DNA of 21,996 nt, taken from Acidimicrobiia bacterium. Its GTDB lineage: Bacteria > Actinomycetota > Acidimicrobiia > Spongiisociales > ZC4RG35. Where the stretch lies: the NCBI GenBank assembly GCA_029865445.1, contig JAOUGY010000015.1, forward strand, positions 1 through 21,996. Reading direction: 5' to 3'. This document shows, in pieces, positions 1 through 7,846 of the stretch. The translations under genes and the position numbers were made by a program. Position 1 is the stretch's first letter. Every line of letters begins with the position of its first letter. Below the pieces are notes generated by a model. The model was given only the letters and a program-made list of their open reading frames with translations. It ran no database searches and was not told where the DNA came from.

Positions 1-63
1 GTCGAGACCGAGCTCGTTCACGAGCACCTGACCCAGTCGCTCCGAAATCTCACCGCGGTCCAT
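1..63 (-). CDS. acpP: Acyl carrier protein, N-terminal fragment (runs off left edge)
   Basis: Only the first 21 codons are inside the window, reading MDRGEISERLGQVLVNELGL then D. The acidic start and the V-x-x-E-L-G-L-D ending of the first helix resemble the N-terminus of acyl carrier proteins, which carry growing acyl chains on phosphopantetheine. The serine (DSL motif) that would prove this lies outside the window. An ATG start at 61-63 is preceded by a strong ribosome site (GGAAGGAG, spacing about 6). The gene follows fabD, fabH and fabG on the same strand, the usual place for acpP, and this context carries much of the call. The 112-nt gap to fabG contains no gene I can support. Confidence 0.75.
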   Translation of the reverse strand, partial: MDRGEISERLGQVLVNELGLD

Positions 64-175
64 GATCGTCTCCTTCCGTGATCTGTTGAAGGCGGAACCC
101 TAGTCGTACCGGACGGGCATGACCCGCTTCAGAGGGGTGGTGACAACCTCTTGTCGGGGACGGTCATCCGGCCTG

Positions 176-916
176 TCACAGAGCGATTCCGCCGTCGACT
201 CCGATCACCTGCCCGGTGATGTATCCGGCCGGCTCCGAGGCGAGAAACGCAACCGCTGCGGCGATCTCCGAAGCTTCCCCAAAACGGCCGAGGACGATCG
301 ACGAGAGCGCGGCCTCCTTCACGGCGTCATCGAGCACGTCGGTCATGTCGGTCGTGATGAATCCGGGGGCGACGACGTTGGCCGTGATCGACCGCCCGCC
401 CACCTCCTTTGCCACCGACTTCGAGAACCCGATCAGTCCGGCTTTCGAGGCGGCGTAGTTGGACTGACCTGCATTCCCCATCACACCCGCGGCCGAGGCG
501 ATTGACACGATACGTCCCCAACGTGCCTTCAACATGGGTCTGAGAGCAGCCTTGGTGCACAAGAAGGCGGACTTCAGGTTCGTGGAGATGACGTCGTCGA
601 AGTCCTCGACGCTCATCCTCAAGAGCAGGTTGTCTCGGGTGATCCCTGCATTGTTGACGAGGATCGTTGGGGCTCCGAGTGCCTCTGTCACCTCGCCGAA
701 GAGACGATCGACCTGGTCGGGGTCGGAGACGTCGGCGCCGACTGCGAAGGCCGAACCTCCGGATGCCGTGATGGCGGCGACGACCTCGTCGGCTGCGTCC
801 CGCCGGGATGCGTAGTTCACGGCCACCGCGTGTCCGGCTCCGGCGAGACCGACGGCGATGGCTCGTCCGATTCCTCGCGAGCCTCCGGTCACCACCGCCA
901 CCCTCTGCTCACTCAC
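176..916 (-). CDS. fabG: 3-oxoacyl-[acyl-carrier-protein] reductase FabG
   Basis: A short-chain dehydrogenase that reduces 3-oxoacyl-ACP with NADPH in fatty-acid elongation, in the cytosol. It shows the Rossmann motif TGGSRGIG near the start, NNAG in the middle, and the catalytic Asn-Ser-Tyr-Lys set (STN, SIAS, Y-x3-K in SNYAASK). PGFI and a C-terminal GQVIGVDGG follow the FabG pattern, and the length (about 246 aa) is normal. The frame is open up to a GTG at 925, but a GTG at 916 has a better-placed ribosome site (AGAGG, spacing about 8), so I start there. Either start overlaps the end of fabH, suggesting translational coupling. The fabD-fabH-acpP context separates it from the many other SDR enzymes. 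Confidence 0.93.
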   Translation of the reverse strand: MSEQRVAVVTGGSRGIGRAIAVGLAGAGHAVAVNYASRRDAADEVVAAITASGGSAFAVGADVSDPDQVDRLFGEVTEALGAPTILVNNAGITRDNLLLRMSVEDFDDVISTNLKSAFLCTKAALRPMLKARWGRIVSIASAAGVMGNAGQSNYAASKAGLIGFSKSVAKEVGGRSITANVVAPGFITTDMTDVLDDAVKEAALSSIVLGRFGEASEIAAAVAFLASEPAGYITGQVIGVDGGIAL

Positions 917-1994
917 GGTCGCCACCTCTTCCGAAGAACTCGAAGTTCGGTTCCAGTACGTCCCACACGGTCTTGTCGGTGTCCGGCACCCGCATGTCGG
1001 ATGTGGCGAGCGGCTCGACGCGATTTCCCCATCTCACCGCCGCCGCGGCCCAGGTGAGCCCACCCCCGAAGGCGGCGAACACGAGATGGGCGCCCGGCGT
1101 CACGCGCCCCGACTCCAGTGCCTCGGTGAGGGCCACCGGGACCGTGGCCGCCGATGTGTTGCCATAGGCGTGCACGTTGACGAACACCTTTGACGACTCG
1201 ATGCCGAGACGGCGAGCGGTGGCGTCGATGATGCGAAGGTTCGCCTGGTGTGGGATGAGCAGGTCCACATCGTCGAGGGACCACCCGGCCGCTCCGACGA
1301 CATTGACCGACGCCTCCCCCATCTTGGTGACGGCCCGCCGGAAGACCTCCTGGCCCTCCATGTACAGGCTGGCATGCTCGGGATCCCGAGGGCCGGGGCC
1401 TCCCAGGGTCCCGAACTGTGGCACACACAAGAAGGGTGCAGCGTCGCCGTCGACGCCCAGCTCGGAAGCGAGTACCCCCACCGGCTCGTCGGTGGCCTCC
1501 AGGACCGCAGCGCCGGCCGCGTCGCCGAAGAGCACACAAGTGGTGCGATCCGTGTAATCGACGATGTAGCTCAGCTTCTCGGCACCCACCAGCAATACCC
1601 GTTTCACCGAGCCGGATTTGATCATGTCGGATGCCACGACCATGCCGTACACGAAACCCGAGCAGTTGGCGTTCAGGTCGAAGGCGCCGGCTCGATTCAA
1701 TCCGAGCTTCGACTGCACCACGGCCGAGGTCGGCGGGATGATCGTCTCCGGTGTACAGGTAGCCGTGATGAGAAGGTCGACGTCGCCCGGCTCCAGACCG
1801 GCGGCGGCGAGGGCCTGGGCGGCAGCCACCGTCGACAGCTCACTCACCTCGACGTGTGAGATCCGCCGTTCCTTCATCCCAGTGCGGGAGGTGATCCAAT
1901 CGTCGTTGGTGTCCACGATGCGCTCGAGGTCGGAGTTCGACAGGACGATCGGGGGGAGAGCCTTCCCCCACCCTGTTATTTCGGCATACGTCAC
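909..1994 (-). CDS. fabH: 3-oxoacyl-ACP synthase III FabH
   Basis: The initiating condensing enzyme of type II fatty-acid synthesis, joining an acyl-CoA primer to malonyl-ACP. The thiolase-fold catalytic triad is visible: Cys111 in NANCSG, His249 in PHQAN and Asn279 in YGNTSA. The N-terminal DDWITSRTGMKERRI block is typical of FabH. The start is GTG at 1994, with GAGGAG about 6 nt upstream. At 361 aa it is about 30 residues longer than usual: the core ends near W322-G323 and is followed by a tail of about 35 residues ending in GRGGDRE. It lies 46 nt after fabD and overlaps fabG. In Actinobacteria such enzymes often prefer branched primers, but specificity cannot be read here. Confidence 0.95.
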   Translation of the reverse strand: MTYAEITGWGKALPPIVLSNSDLERIVDTNDDWITSRTGMKERRISHVEVSELSTVAAAQALAAAGLEPGDVDLLITATCTPETIIPPTSAVVQSKLGLNRAGAFDLNANCSGFVYGMVVASDMIKSGSVKRVLLVGAEKLSYIVDYTDRTTCVLFGDAAGAAVLEATDEPVGVLASELGVDGDAAPFLCVPQFGTLGGPGPRDPEHASLYMEGQEVFRRAVTKMGEASVNVVGAAGWSLDDVDLLIPHQANLRIIDATARRLGIESSKVFVNVHAYGNTSAATVPVALTEALESGRVTPGAHLVFAAFGGGLTWAAAAVRWGNRVEPLATSDMRVPDTDKTVWDVLEPNFEFFGRGGDRE

Positions 1995-2040
1995 GCGGAA
2001 CTCCTCGAGCCGGGAGGAATGGTAGGCAGATGGCCTGTCG

Positions 2041-2967
2041 TCATGTCATCGCCTCCAGGACTCCGTCGATCGAGGCGACATCCGAGACCGCCAGGGCGGT
2101 GGAACCCTCGACGCTGCGCTTGGCCATCCCGGCCGTGACATCCCCCGGCCCCACGTGAATGAACGTGTCCACCCCGGCTTCGGCCATGGCCTCGAGCGAG
2201 CGGGAGAACAACACCGGAGATTCGACCTGGGTGGAGAGGGTGGCACCGACCGCGAGAGCGCCCACCGGCTGAGCCGTGACGTTCGAGTACACGGGGAAAG
2301 CGCCTTCGCGTGCTTCGATGCCCGCCAGGGCCTCGGCCACCGCCTCGGCCGCCGGTGCCATGAAGGGAGAGTGGAATGCACCAGCCACCTTCAACCGAAT
2401 CGATCTGCGGACACCGTGGTCACGGCCGTGGACTTCGAGCCATTCGAGGTCATCCACGCCGCCGGCCACGACCACCTGACCAGGAGCATTGATGTTGGCG
2501 ACGCTGAGACGCCCTCCCTCGGCGACCCGGGCGTCGCACACCTTCTCGGCCAGCTCGACGTCTGCTCCGAGCAACGCCGCCATGCCCGACGACTCCCGAT
2601 CGGCGGCGGCCTGCATGGCTCGGCCTCGAGCAGCAACCACCGCAAGCGCCGGCTCGAAGTCGAGCATGCCGGATGCCACCAGGGCCGAATACTCCCCGAG
2701 CGAGTGGCCGGCAGCCGCCACCGGACGCATGGGAACGCGGGCTGAGAACAGTTGCCACAGAGCGACCGACAACGCAAAGAGGGCGGGCTGGGCGAATTCG
2801 GTGCGAGTGAGACGTTCCTCAGGCCCGTTCAAGCAGGCATCGCGCAGACTCCATCCGAGCACGTCGTCGGCCCTGGCGCCCAGGAGGTCGTCTCGTTCGT
2901 CGAAGAGGTCCGAACCCATACCGACGAATTGGCTTCCTTGGCCGGGGAAGAGCAGGGCGTAAGGCAA
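2041..2967 (-). CDS. fabD: Malonyl-CoA:ACP transacylase FabD (TTG start)
   Basis: Transfers malonyl from CoA to acyl carrier protein, supplying FabH and the elongating synthase. Visible motifs are FPGQGSQ at the start, the nucleophile in GHSLGEYSA (about Ser89), the arginine in ARGRAM (about Arg114) and the catalytic histidine in AFHSPFM (about His199). The open frame extends up to 3060, but that extension is unlike any FabD. A TTG at 2965-2967 gives MPYALLFPGQGS, exactly where family members begin, and is preceded by CGGAG at a spacing of about 7. That start gives 308 aa, the usual length. It is the first gene of the fabD-fabH-fabG-acpP unit. Confidence 0.95.
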   Translation of the reverse strand: MPYALLFPGQGSQFVGMGSDLFDERDDLLGARADDVLGWSLRDACLNGPEERLTRTEFAQPALFALSVALWQLFSARVPMRPVAAAGHSLGEYSALVASGMLDFEPALAVVAARGRAMQAAADRESSGMAALLGADVELAEKVCDARVAEGGRLSVANINAPGQVVVAGGVDDLEWLEVHGRDHGVRRSIRLKVAGAFHSPFMAPAAEAVAEALAGIEAREGAFPVYSNVTAQPVGALAVGATLSTQVESPVLFSRSLEAMAEAGVDTFIHVGPGDVTAGMAKRSVEGSTALAVSDVASIDGVLEAMT

Positions 2968-2995
2968 TGGGGACTCCGGTTCGCGGGCTCGGCGG

Positions 2996-3001
2996 AGATT
3001 A
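2996..3001 (-). promoter_or_regulatory. Possible -10 element for the fab operon
   Basis: On the minus strand the gap between alaC and fabD holds TAATCT, a good TAnnnT -10 match, about 28 nt upstream of the fabD start codon. No convincing -35 box lies 16-18 nt further up. Transcription from alaC may also read into fabD, since the gap is only about 120 nt and I see no strong terminator in it. Confidence 0.28.
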
Positions 3002-3086
3002 CTCTGGTCGTGGGTGCGAACCCGTCGATCGGCAGGGCATGGCCAGGGGGTTTCTGCCACACCCGCCGGCCCCTAGACACGCCGGT

Positions 3087-4265
3087 TCACAGCCGGTCGA
3101 GAGCCTTTCTGATGCCGGCCACCGCCTGGCGGGTCCGGTGTTCGTTCTCGACGAGGGCGAATCGGACGAATCCCTCACCGGTCGGTCCGAAACCCATCCC
3201 CGGGCTGACGGCCACCTTGGCGTGGTCGATGAGATGTATGGCGAAATCGAGGCTGCCCATTTCCGCGTACGGGTCGGGAATAGGCGCCCACACGAACATC
3301 GTCCCGCGGGGCTTCTCGATCTTCCATCCCGTTCTGTTGAGACCGTCGACCAAGACGTCCCTCCGAACCCGGTAGACCTCGTTGACCTCGGAGACGTAGT
3401 CATCGCCTTCATTGAGAGCGATGATCGAGGCGATCTGGATGGGCTGGAACGTGCCGTAGTCGAGGTAGGACTTGAGTTTGGCGAGGGCGGCGATGATCTC
3501 GGGATTGCCCACCAGGAATCCCATTCGCCAGCCTGCCATCGAATGGCCCTTGGTCAGCGTGTACAGCTCGACGCCGACTTCCTTGGCACCCGGCACTTGC
3601 AGCATGGAGGGGGGGACGTAGCCGTCGAAGGCGATGTCGGCGTAGGCGAAGTCGTGGACGAGGATCACGCCGTGGTCGTGGGCGAACGCCACCAGCTTCT
3701 CGAAAAAATCGATCTCCACGCAGTGGGTCGTTGGATTGTGCGGGAACGACACCACGATCACCTTGGGCTGCGGCCACGAGTTCTTGAACATCCGTTCGAG
3801 CACCTCGAAGTAGTCCGACTCCGAATCGATCGGGGCCATCCGCGCCTCGGCACCCGCCATCGACGCCGCGTAGATGTGGATCGGGTAGGAGGGTGTGGGG
3901 ACGATGGCGGCATCACCCGGCTGGACGAGCACCCACATGAGGTGCGACAAACCCTCCTTCGCCCCGATCGTCGATATCACCTCGGTGTCGGGGTCGATGC
4001 TCACGCCGAACCGCCGCTGGTAGCGCTCGGCCACGGCCTTGCGGAGATTGGGGAGACCGCGCGACACCGAATAGCGGTGATTCCGAGGGTTGCGGGCTGC
4101 CTCCACGAGTTTGTCGACCACGAACGGCGCCGACGGGACGTCAGGGTTGCCGAATCCCAGGTCGACGACGTCGTCACCTGCGCGACGGGCCTCCATCTTG
4201 CGTTGGTTCACCTCGGCGAACACGTACGGCGGAAGATTGTCGATTCTGCGGAACTGAAAATCCAT
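3087..4265 (-). CDS. alaC: AlaC-type alanine aminotransferase (PLP, fold type I)
   Basis: A class I/II aminotransferase expected to interconvert pyruvate/glutamate and alanine/2-oxoglutarate using PLP. It closely follows the E. coli AlaC pattern throughout: RIDNLPPYVF near the start, MEARRAGDDVVDLGFGNPD, GAKEGLSHLM, PSYPIHIY, FPHNPTTHCVE, HDFAYADI, then the PLP lysine in TLTKGHSMAGWRMGF (about Lys239) and FVRFALVENEHR near the end. An upstream GTG at 4274 is in frame, but ATG at 4265 has GAGGTG about 6 nt before it, so I prefer the 392-aa form. It sits 42 nt after the LLM gene on the same strand. Exact substrates are inferred from family resemblance; related enzymes can act on other amino acids. 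Confidence 0.88.
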   Translation of the reverse strand: MDFQFRRIDNLPPYVFAEVNQRKMEARRAGDDVVDLGFGNPDVPSAPFVVDKLVEAARNPRNHRYSVSRGLPNLRKAVAERYQRRFGVSIDPDTEVISTIGAKEGLSHLMWVLVQPGDAAIVPTPSYPIHIYAASMAGAEARMAPIDSESDYFEVLERMFKNSWPQPKVIVVSFPHNPTTHCVEIDFFEKLVAFAHDHGVILVHDFAYADIAFDGYVPPSMLQVPGAKEVGVELYTLTKGHSMAGWRMGFLVGNPEIIAALAKLKSYLDYGTFQPIQIASIIALNEGDDYVSEVNEVYRVRRDVLVDGLNRTGWKIEKPRGTMFVWAPIPDPYAEMGSLDFAIHLIDHAKVAVSPGMGFGPTGEGFVRFALVENEHRTRQAVAGIRKALDRL

Positions 4266-4307
4266 GGGTTTCACCTCGTGCTGAGCCTACCGAAAGCCCC
4301 GGGGTTC

Positions 4308-5108
4308 TCAGCCGGGCAGGTCGGTTCCGACGGTCTCCGCGAACAGCTCCCACCGTTCTCGACGGTTGGGCAACACCGAGAGAACCAGGTGGCGGACACC
4401 CGCCTCCACCAGCCCTCCAAGCTGCGTCCTCACCTGTTCCGGAGTGCCTGTGATGGTGCCGCCCCGGCCCTGCCGGGCGGCAAGCACAGAATCCAGGTCG
4501 GATGAATCGGCACCCAGCACCACCGAGCCACCCCAGGTCACGGTGAGATGGGGCGAGACCGCGGTCATCTGAGAGGCCATCGGTGCGAGGGCATGGGCAT
4601 CGATGGCCCACGCATTCCAGCCGTCCGCCGTCATGGCCACGTCTCGCACCCGGGGGTGGAGCCCACCCACCCAGGTCGTGACTCCGGCATCCACGAGACC
4701 CGCCACCGTTTCCGCCAGCGTTTCCACCCGCTCGCTCAGCGTCGCCACGGGCATCCCGAATCGCTCGGCTTCCTCGGCCGACTGCCGATCGCCGGCACCG
4801 AGGCCGATGACCGTGCGTCCCGGGGCGACCGCCGCCACCGTGCGGGCCAGCGCCACCGAGACCTCCGATCCCCGCAGCGGCGCCCTCATCACCAGCGAAC
4901 CCACAGTGAGTCGCCGGGTGACGGCGGCGACGGCGCCGATCGTGGCGGCGAGTTCCACGATGGGACGGCGGACGTCGTCCAGCGGCACCAGATGATCGAA
5001 GAAGAAGAGCCCCGAGAAGCCCACGTCCTCGGCGACCTGTGCCGCTTCGAGCACCGGGTCGATCCTCGAGTTGAACTGCGGTGCGGTCAGCGAAATCGGG
5101 ACCGTCAC
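4308..5108 (-). CDS. LLM-class (luciferase-like, probably F420-dependent) oxidoreductase
   Basis: A TIM-barrel protein of the bacterial luciferase/F420-dependent oxidoreductase superfamily. Supporting segments are AEDVGFSGLFFFDH near residue 35, RRLTVGSLVMRAP (strand and loop typical of LLM proteins), VALARTVAAVAPGRTVIGLGAGD, and the late GTPEQVRTQLGGLVEAGVRHLVLSV block. At 266 aa it is shorter than the usual 290-340, mainly because the insertion after the GAGD region is small. It starts at a GTG overlapping the stop of the DUF1232 gene as GTGA, so the two are probably translationally coupled. The substrate is unknown, and the choice of F420 over FMN is inferred from the subfamily style and the actinobacterial setting. 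Confidence 0.82.
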   Translation of the reverse strand: MTVPISLTAPQFNSRIDPVLEAAQVAEDVGFSGLFFFDHLVPLDDVRRPIVELAATIGAVAAVTRRLTVGSLVMRAPLRGSEVSVALARTVAAVAPGRTVIGLGAGDRQSAEEAERFGMPVATLSERVETLAETVAGLVDAGVTTWVGGLHPRVRDVAMTADGWNAWAIDAHALAPMASQMTAVSPHLTVTWGGSVVLGADSSDLDSVLAARQGRGGTITGTPEQVRTQLGGLVEAGVRHLVLSVLPNRRERWELFAETVGTDLPG

Positions 5109-5530
5109 GCCCCTGCCATACCCCGGAACAGCCGCTTGATCTTCACCGGGACCAGATCCGTGGCGACGTCCAGGGTCGACCGAACGAGGTCGAGGAGATC
5201 CCGGGGGCCATCCCAGTGCTCGAGAACGACCTCGTCACCCGCCACCGAGATCAGATGATTGAGCGCGAGTGCGACCACCAGCATGTCGTCGGCGAGTCCG
5301 ACAACAGGAATGAACTCTGGCAGGAGGTCGATCGGCGAGGCGAGATAGGCGAGGGCCGCCCCGACGACGAGCTTGGAGCGTCTCGGCACCCGCGCGTCTT
5401 TCACGAGCCGCGACAACAACTTCACCATGTTGGGCAGCAGCAGCGCTGCGTCCCGGGCAAAACGACGCATCTGCATCGACGAGCTCCCTCCCGCAGCAAT
5501 GACCTCGTCGGGTCTCAGAGATTCGCCCAT
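5105..5530 (-). CDS. DUF1232 (YkvA-like) small membrane-associated protein
   Basis: A 141-aa protein carrying the hallmark of the DUF1232/YkvA family, AYLASPIDLLPEFIPVVGLA followed by DDMLVV, at residues 61-86. This forms a hydrophobic hairpin of two short segments (about 53-68 and 74-96). The N-terminal part is basic and the C-terminal part (LVPVKIKRLFRGMAGA) is amphipathic, suggesting membrane attachment. The family has no settled biochemical role. The start is ATG at 5530 with a strong AAGGAG site. Its stop overlaps the LLM oxidoreductase start by 4 nt, and its start lies 31 nt after the ROK kinase stop, so it sits inside the long minus-strand run. Confidence 0.85.
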   Translation of the reverse strand: MGESLRPDEVIAAGGSSSMQMRRFARDAALLLPNMVKLLSRLVKDARVPRRSKLVVGAALAYLASPIDLLPEFIPVVGLADDMLVVALALNHLISVAGDEVVLEHWDGPRDLLDLVRSTLDVATDLVPVKIKRLFRGMAGA

Positions 5531-5561
5531 GCCACTCCTTGTCGTTTCACCGCCGGCAGAT

Positions 5562-6485
5562 TCACGGGGTCACCCGGCGTGCGGCCAGGGCCGCCCCAAT
5601 CGCTCCCGACAGGGGACCGTACTCCGCCACCACGAGCGGGGGAGGGCGACGGTGCGCCGATCCCGGCAACTGGGATGCTATCGCCATCCGGGCGGGATCC
5701 AACAACCACCGGCCGGCCTGGCTGACCGCGCCCCCGATCACCACGATATCGGGATCGAGGGTGAGGATGAGGTTGACGACTCCCCGTCCGAGCCAGGTGC
5801 CCGCTTCGGCCAGCACTGTGCGAGACGCCGGGTCACCGGCGTCCGCCGCCCTGGTCAGATGCTCGGCCGTAGCAGTGCCATCGGCCGCGAGGCGACCGAC
5901 GTGGCCGTCCGGGACCTCCGTGGCGAGATCAACGGCCAGTCGGTCGAGCATGGCCCCCGAGACGACCGTCTCCCAACAGCCGCGCCGCCCACACGCACAG
6001 ATCCGACCGTCCGGGACCATCGTCATGTGACCCACCTCGCCGGCGAACGACCGGCCGTGGTGAATGATCCCGTCGGTGACGATCCCAGCTCCGATCCCCG
6101 TGCCAAACGTGAGCATCAAGACATTGCGGCGGCCCCGGGCGGCTCCCAGGGTCGCCTCGCAGTAGGCGGCGAGGTTGGCGTCGTTGTCTACGACCACCGG
6201 CACCCCCAGCCGTTCCCGGAGCCCGCGAGCCAGGGGGATCCCGGTTCCCGAGACATGGGGGCCCCACACGAATCGGCCCTCGGGCCACTCCACGAGCCCT
6301 GCGACCCCCACGCCCACACCACGGGCGCCGCTCCCGTCGATGAGCCTCCGGGCCACCCTTTCGACGACGTCGGTGATGCTCTCGTCGGGTACGGCGACGA
6401 GCGGGGCTTCTGTCACGGTGTCGGCGCCGTCGACGACCACCGATTTCACGAAGCTGCCTCCGAGATCGACTCCCGCAGTGATCAT
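5562..6485 (-). CDS. ROK-family sugar kinase (glucokinase-like)
   Basis: A 307-aa ROK-fold kinase, most likely phosphorylating glucose or a related hexose with ATP. In order it shows the phosphate-1 motif GVDLGGSFVKSVVVDG (5-20), the catalytic aspartate in NDAN (Asp102), TFGTGIGAGIV (127-136), GEVGHM with His153, and the ROK zinc motif C163-x-C165-x4-C170 in ICACGRRGCWE. A late IVVIGGAVSQAG and GPLSGAIGAAL complete the pattern. There is no N-terminal helix-turn-helix, so it is an enzyme and not a NagC/XylR-type repressor. The ATG at 6485 overlaps the stop of the preceding 61-aa gene as ATGA. An upstream in-frame extension to 6809 is a shadow of the ArsA gene. Glucokinase is the likeliest role, but substrate is not proven by sequence. 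Confidence 0.9.
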   Translation of the reverse strand: MITAGVDLGGSFVKSVVVDGADTVTEAPLVAVPDESITDVVERVARRLIDGSGARGVGVGVAGLVEWPEGRFVWGPHVSGTGIPLARGLRERLGVPVVVDNDANLAAYCEATLGAARGRRNVLMLTFGTGIGAGIVTDGIIHHGRSFAGEVGHMTMVPDGRICACGRRGCWETVVSGAMLDRLAVDLATEVPDGHVGRLAADGTATAEHLTRAADAGDPASRTVLAEAGTWLGRGVVNLILTLDPDIVVIGGAVSQAGRWLLDPARMAIASQLPGSAHRRPPPLVVAEYGPLSGAIGAALAARRVTP

Positions 6486-6667
6486 TCGAGCTCGACCCGT
6501 TCCCGGATCGGACGGTCTTCCTCGTCCGGGCCTTTCCGGGACCGACCGAGTTCTTCGAGGACGGCCTCCACCGCCTTCAACCCTTCGACCCCGGCCCGCA
6601 ACAGGTGGTAGACGGCGCGGGCACCGGCCCGTCGCATCGCATCCATCGGATCCGGATCGGGCGTCAT
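6482..6667 (-). CDS. Uncharacterised 61-aa acidic protein between ArsA-like ATPase and ROK kinase
   Basis: A 61-aa ORF beginning MTPDPDPMDAMRRAGARAVY, with a central predicted amphipathic helix (about 8-43) and a highly charged C-terminal tail (SRKGPDEEDRPIRERVELE). No signal peptide, membrane segment or cysteines are seen. Both ends overlap neighbours as ATGA: its start overlaps the ArsA-like ATPase stop and its stop overlaps the ROK kinase start. Exact coupling on both sides argues strongly that it is a real translated gene despite its size. I do not recognise a family with confidence. Small proteins at this position between an ArsA-like ATPase and a ROK kinase may exist in other Actinobacteria. 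Confidence 0.72.
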   Translation of the reverse strand: MTPDPDPMDAMRRAGARAVYHLLRAGVEGLKAVEAVLEELGRSRKGPDEEDRPIRERVELE

Positions 6668-7842
6668 CTGGCCTCCTGTGGACCGCCAAACTCGACACGC
6701 AAGACGCCCGCTTCGAGCGTGGCCTTCGAAACGTGGCGACGGTGGAGCGAATCGGGGAGCACGAACGACCGCCGATAAGGGCCGACCTCGATATACAACT
6801 CCGAGCCATGCCGGAACACGTCGAGGTCGTCGCGTTCGGCGAACGGGACGTTCATCTCCATGATCACCTTGCCGCCCACCTCTTCGGTGCGGAATGGGCT
6901 CGTCGCCTCGAAGTCCGCGATGGGGTCGGTATCGCCGTATAGCTCTTCGCCGAGCGCACGCAGCCGGTCCACACCGACCATCTCATCGTCAAAGAGGCGA
7001 AGGCGCAAGCGCGGGACGTCGGAGAATGCCTCGTCGGCGGCGGCCAGGTGCCCAGCCTGGATGTCGTGCCAGCGAGCGAAGTACGGGTCCGACACTTGCG
7101 CCGGGAGGACGCGGTTGATCACGACCCCGTCGACCCCGTATCCGAAGAGGCTCAGATACGTGTAGGTACGGCGAGCCTCGTCGATCACCATCTTCTCGGG
7201 GTTCATCACCAGGCGAGCCGACGTCGTGTGAGGGTCGCTGAGCAGCTTCTTCACTTGCTCTACCCCTTCGAAGACGCTCTGAGCGGCCGCGAACACCGAG
7301 TCGTCCGGCATCGGGAGGTCGGTCACCCGGCTGAGGATGGGACGGGCCGCCTTCATGATCTTCCGCTCGGTGGGCATGACCCGGTCGAAGTACCAGGAGA
7401 GGACCTCGGGAAGGCTGAGAAGACGGAGCGTCTCCGCCGTCGGTGCGCAGTCGACGACCAGCACGTCGAATTCCCCAGACCGGGCATGTTCATTGACGTC
7501 GAGCAGGGCGAACAGTTCGTCCATCCCAGGGAAGACCAGGAACTCCTCAGCCTCGATCCCGTCGACCCCACCCCAGTGGAGGACGTTCATGAGCTGGTCG
7601 CGGATGGCACCCCAATGGCGATCGAGCTCGGCCTGGGTGTCGATTTGGCTTCCCTTGAGATTGCCCGTCACCGGTGTGGGCCGGTCCCCCAGCTTCACCG
7701 CCAGGGCGTCGGCGAGCGAATGGGCCGGGTCGGTTGAGCTCACGAGGGTGCGGTACCCGCGGTCGGCGGCCGCCAGCGCCGTGGCGGCGGCAACCGTAGT
7801 TTTCCCGACGCCGCCCTTGCCGGTGACGAGGACGATTCGCAC
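6664..7842 (-). CDS. ArsA/Get3-family ATPase with C-terminal HSP20-like domain
   Basis: A 392-aa P-loop ATPase of the ArsA/TRC40 (SIMIBI) class. It has the deviant Walker A GKGGVGKTT (8-16), the A-loop TDPAHSL (37-43) and switch II DCAPTAETLRLL (131-142). After the ATPase part, residues from about 318 to 388 (VIMEMNVPFAERDDLDVFR to VLRVEFGG) look like the small beta-rich ArsA_HSP20 domain found in actinobacterial members. The metalloid-binding cysteines of classical ArsA are absent (I see one cysteine, Cys132), and no arsB/arsR lies nearby, so arsenite export is unlikely. It starts at GTG 4 nt after the SRPBCC stop and ends in an ATGA overlap with the 61-aa gene. The role in this family is unknown; dimeric client targeting is possible by analogy. 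Confidence 0.88.
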   Translation of the reverse strand: MRIVLVTGKGGVGKTTVAAATALAAADRGYRTLVSSTDPAHSLADALAVKLGDRPTPVTGNLKGSQIDTQAELDRHWGAIRDQLMNVLHWGGVDGIEAEEFLVFPGMDELFALLDVNEHARSGEFDVLVVDCAPTAETLRLLSLPEVLSWYFDRVMPTERKIMKAARPILSRVTDLPMPDDSVFAAAQSVFEGVEQVKKLLSDPHTTSARLVMNPEKMVIDEARRTYTYLSLFGYGVDGVVINRVLPAQVSDPYFARWHDIQAGHLAAADEAFSDVPRLRLRLFDDEMVGVDRLRALGEELYGDTDPIADFEATSPFRTEEVGGKVIMEMNVPFAERDDLDVFRHGSELYIEVGPYRRSFVLPDSLHRRHVSKATLEAGVLRVEFGGPQEAR

Positions 7843-7846
7843 CGGA

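Noticed and set aside
2967..4505. Plus-strand open frame of 512 codons
   Set aside because: It lies opposite fabD's start, alaC and part of the LLM gene, all of which have clear family motifs. Its His/Arg/Asp-rich translation is typical of antisense frames in high-GC DNA.
5373..6611. Plus-strand open frame of 412 codons
   Set aside because: Antisense to the ROK kinase and DUF1232 genes; proline/arginine-rich with no domain.
6664..7842. Arsenic resistance (arsenite-export ATPase ArsA)
   Set aside because: The metalloid-binding cysteines are missing, only one ATPase domain is present, and no arsB, arsD or arsR is nearby.
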